This document shows positions 6,413-7,451 of a DNA stretch of 7,451 bases, one piece after another. The translations under genes and the position numbers were made by a program. Source of the DNA: JASJHI01 sp965371355 (GTDB taxonomy: Bacteria > Actinomycetota > Acidimicrobiia > Acidimicrobiales > Ilumatobacteraceae); assembly GCA_965371355.1 (NCBI GenBank), contig CBDUYD010000143.1:1-7451 (forward strand), in the 5' to 3' direction. Under the pieces are notes generated by a model. The model was not told where the DNA came from. It worked only from the letters and a program-made list of their open reading frames with translations, and did no database searches. The first letter of the stretch is position 1, and the number at the start of each line of letters is the position of its first letter.

Positions 6413-7333
6413 TCAGGCGGGCGAGAGCGCCGCTTCGCGCTTCTCGGCGTACCGGCGGGCGACCTTTTCGCTGGTCGCCATCCTCTTCATCAGCCGCTCC
6501 TGGGCGGCGGCGCCATCGTCGGAGAGCCCGCCGATGTTGGCCGCGTCCCACTGGCGGAGCACTACCGGGGCGAGGATCTGCTCGTGGTGGATCTGAAGAT
6601 CGTAGATCCCGGCCTTGGCGATCAATGCCGCGTGGCGGTCGAAGTCGGGGATCCCGACGCCCGGCATGGTGAACTTGCGCACCTGCTTCTCGAGGGCGAT
6701 CATCATCGTGTTCGGGTCGACGTCGAACGCCGCCGCGGCGAGGTCGCGGTAGAACAACTGGTGGAGATTCTCGTCGGCACAGACCCGTTTCATCACCTCG
6801 TACCCGACGGTGTCGCCGATCTGCATTCCGGTGTTGCGATGCGAGATCCGGGTCGCCAGTTCTTGCAGTGCGAGGTACACGAAACCCTCGTGGGTGTTCT
6901 CAGGATCGGGCGTGATGCCCGCACCGACCTGCGCCATGCGCGACCGCTCGAGCTCGACGGGATCGATCGCCCGCGTGGTCATCAGGTAGCCGTAGATCAC
7001 CATCGAGTGGCGACCCTCCTCGGCGGTCCAACGGCGCACCCAGGTGCCCCACGGTCCGTCGGCGCCGAACATCCGCTCGACCGATCGGAAGTAGTAGGGC
7101 AGGTTGTCCTCGGTGAGCAGGTTGACGAGCAGCGCGCTGCGCACGGCGGGGGTGAGCGTGGCACCGCCGAGGTCGGCGTCGTCCTCGCTCCACACGTGCC
7201 CCTCGACGTGGTCTCGCCCGCGGCTGTAGGGAACGTGTTCGTGGGGGAACCACTCCTTGGTCGTGGCGAGGTGGCGTTCGAGCAGTGACTCGACGACGGG
7301 CGTCAGCTCGTAGAGGATCTCGTTCTGCATCAC
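6413..7333 (-). CDS. Acyl-ACP desaturase (soluble diiron, DesA-type)
   Basis: A 306-residue soluble diiron desaturase of the stearoyl-ACP desaturase fold, which inserts a cis double bond into an ACP-bound fatty acyl chain using O2 and reduced ferredoxin. Iron ligands are in place: E75 in LLTEDNLP, E106xxH109 in WTAEEGRHS, E158 in LQELATRISHRN and E188xxH191 in ADENLHQLFYRD. From memory, segments TEDNLP, DPVELE, ELATRISHRNTG and ADENLH closely match mycobacterial DesA proteins, which act in mycolic or unsaturated fatty-acid synthesis. The first iron motif reads EEGRHS rather than the usual EENRHG. The start is GTG 7333 or the adjacent ATG 7330; GTG fits a leaderless transcript from a TAGGGT box six bases upstream, and a weak AGGG (7344-7341) is 7 nt away. 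The gene is single, convergent with the response regulator. The double-bond position cannot be inferred. Confidence 0.93.
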   Translation of the reverse strand: MMQNEILYELTPVVESLLERHLATTKEWFPHEHVPYSRGRDHVEGHVWSEDDADLGGATLTPAVRSALLVNLLTEDNLPYYFRSVERMFGADGPWGTWVRRWTAEEGRHSMVIYGYLMTTRAIDPVELERSRMAQVGAGITPDPENTHEGFVYLALQELATRISHRNTGMQIGDTVGYEVMKRVCADENLHQLFYRDLAAAAFDVDPNTMMIALEKQVRKFTMPGVGIPDFDRHAALIAKAGIYDLQIHHEQILAPVVLRQWDAANIGGLSDDGAAAQERLMKRMATSEKVARRYAEKREAALSPA

Positions 7334-7339
7334 GACGCC

Positions 7340-7345
7340 ACCCTA
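7340..7345 (-). promoter_or_regulatory. Candidate -10 box of the desaturase gene (possibly leaderless)
   Basis: On the minus strand TAGGGT (7345 to 7340) matches the actinobacterial -10 pattern TAnnnT and is followed by six bases before GTG 7333, the spacing of a leaderless transcript. A GTGACA/TGACAC stretch near 7365-7371 is a loose -35 candidate with a 19-20 nt spacer, longer than ideal. The assignment is inferred from pattern and position. Confidence 0.35.
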
Positions 7346-7360
7346 CTGACCGGTAGGTAG
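7343..7360. promoter_or_regulatory. TetR-style palindromic operator upstream of the desaturase gene
   Basis: CTACTGACCGGTAGGTAG is a dyad centred on ACCGGT: the outer CTAC/GTAG and the central six bases are symmetric, and only two base-pair positions per half differ. Length and style resemble operators of TetR-family regulators, a family that commonly controls fatty-acid genes in actinobacteria. It overlaps the candidate -10 box and begins 10 nt upstream of GTG 7333, so a bound protein would block transcription. No regulator gene is next to it within the window. Confidence 0.5.
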
Positions 7361-7366
7361 GAATGT

Positions 7367-7378
7367 GTCACAGGTCAC
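7367..7378. repeat. Short direct repeat GTCAC-AG-GTCAC
   Basis: GTCAC occurs at 7367-7371 and again at 7374-7378, a 7-nt period, just upstream of the operator-like dyad. It could be part of a -35 region or a binding site for another factor, but five-base repeats also arise by chance. Confidence 0.25.
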
Positions 7379-7382
7379 GTCT

Positions 7383-7405
7383 CCCCCCCCATCCCTCCCC
7401 ATCCC
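7383..7405 (-). other. G-quadruplex-capable tract upstream of the desaturase gene
   Basis: Reading the minus strand from 7405 to 7383, four G-runs of 3, 4, 3 and 8 are separated by loops of 2, 1 and 2 nt (AT, A, AT). This satisfies the usual intramolecular G-quadruplex pattern of four runs of at least three G with short loops. It lies on the coding strand about 50 nt upstream of the desaturase start, just behind the likely promoter. On the plus strand the same tract is a direct duplication of ATCCCTCC (7391-7398 and 7401-7408) after a run of eight C, which may be length-variable. Folding in vivo is unproven. Confidence 0.6.
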
Positions 7406-7451
7406 TCCGAAAAATGTGCGCAGTGTCGCGCTGAGCGGGAAGATGCGTACA

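Noticed and set aside
6584..7288. A 234-codon plus-strand frame inside the desaturase region.
   Set aside because: It is the antisense of the desaturase gene, whose diiron motifs are all present on the minus strand; the plus-strand product has no recognisable motif.
7391..7408. Treating the two ATCCCTCC copies as the start of a CRISPR or tandem-repeat array.
   Set aside because: Only two short copies with a 2-nt gap, no spacers and no cas genes.
7443..7451. ATG at 7443 as the start of a rightward gene leaving the window.
   Set aside because: Only three codons are visible, and the purine-rich GGGAAG is directly against the ATG, too close for a ribosome site. Nothing can be supported in 7409-7451.

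Overview
The window is GC-rich (roughly two thirds or more G+C by eye), with almost every real codon ending in G or C. The proteins resemble actinobacterial families: a DesA-type acyl-ACP desaturase, a LuxR-type response regulator with the receiver signature MPPTHTDEG, and a MacB/FtsX-type ABC exporter. An actinobacterium is the best reading. The heavy use of CGATCG suggests, as inference only, something like Acidimicrobiia (Ilumatobacter-like). No phage, insertion sequence, CRISPR, tRNA or rRNA is visible. The window looks like ordinary chromosome rather than a mobile island.

Layout, left to right. Bases 1-53 are probably the tail of a rightward gene entering from outside. Two leftward genes follow: a flavin reductase-like FMN-binding protein (73-588) and, upstream of it in the same direction, an RNA 2',3'-cyclic phosphodiesterase/2'-5' RNA ligase-family protein (thpR, 602-1099). 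They are 13 nt apart and probably cotranscribed. A 94-nt divergent intergenic region (1100-1193) holds a perfect 12-bp inverted repeat. From it a compact rightward operon runs to 6379: ABC ATPase (1194-2033), duplicated FtsX/MacB-like permease (2033-4279), sensor histidine kinase (4279-5724) and NarL/LuxR-type response regulator (5717-6379). All four overlap by 1-8 nt, so they are very likely translationally coupled. A GC-rich hairpin (6366-6405) lies between this operon and a convergent leftward acyl-ACP desaturase gene (6413-7333). Upstream of the desaturase, 7334-7451 contains a promoter-like hexamer, a TetR-style palindrome and a G-quadruplex-capable tract.

How the genes may work together. 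The kinase has a four-helix membrane sensor and would phosphorylate the response regulator. The regulator plausibly controls the transporter made from the same transcript, so the operon looks like a self-regulated envelope-stress, antimicrobial or lipid/lipoprotein export module. The substrate cannot be read from the sequence. The desaturase would introduce double bonds into acyl-ACP and appears to have its own repressible promoter. I found no new enzymatic system. The points most worth a second look are regulatory: the divergent palindrome, the desaturase control region and the excess of CGATCG.
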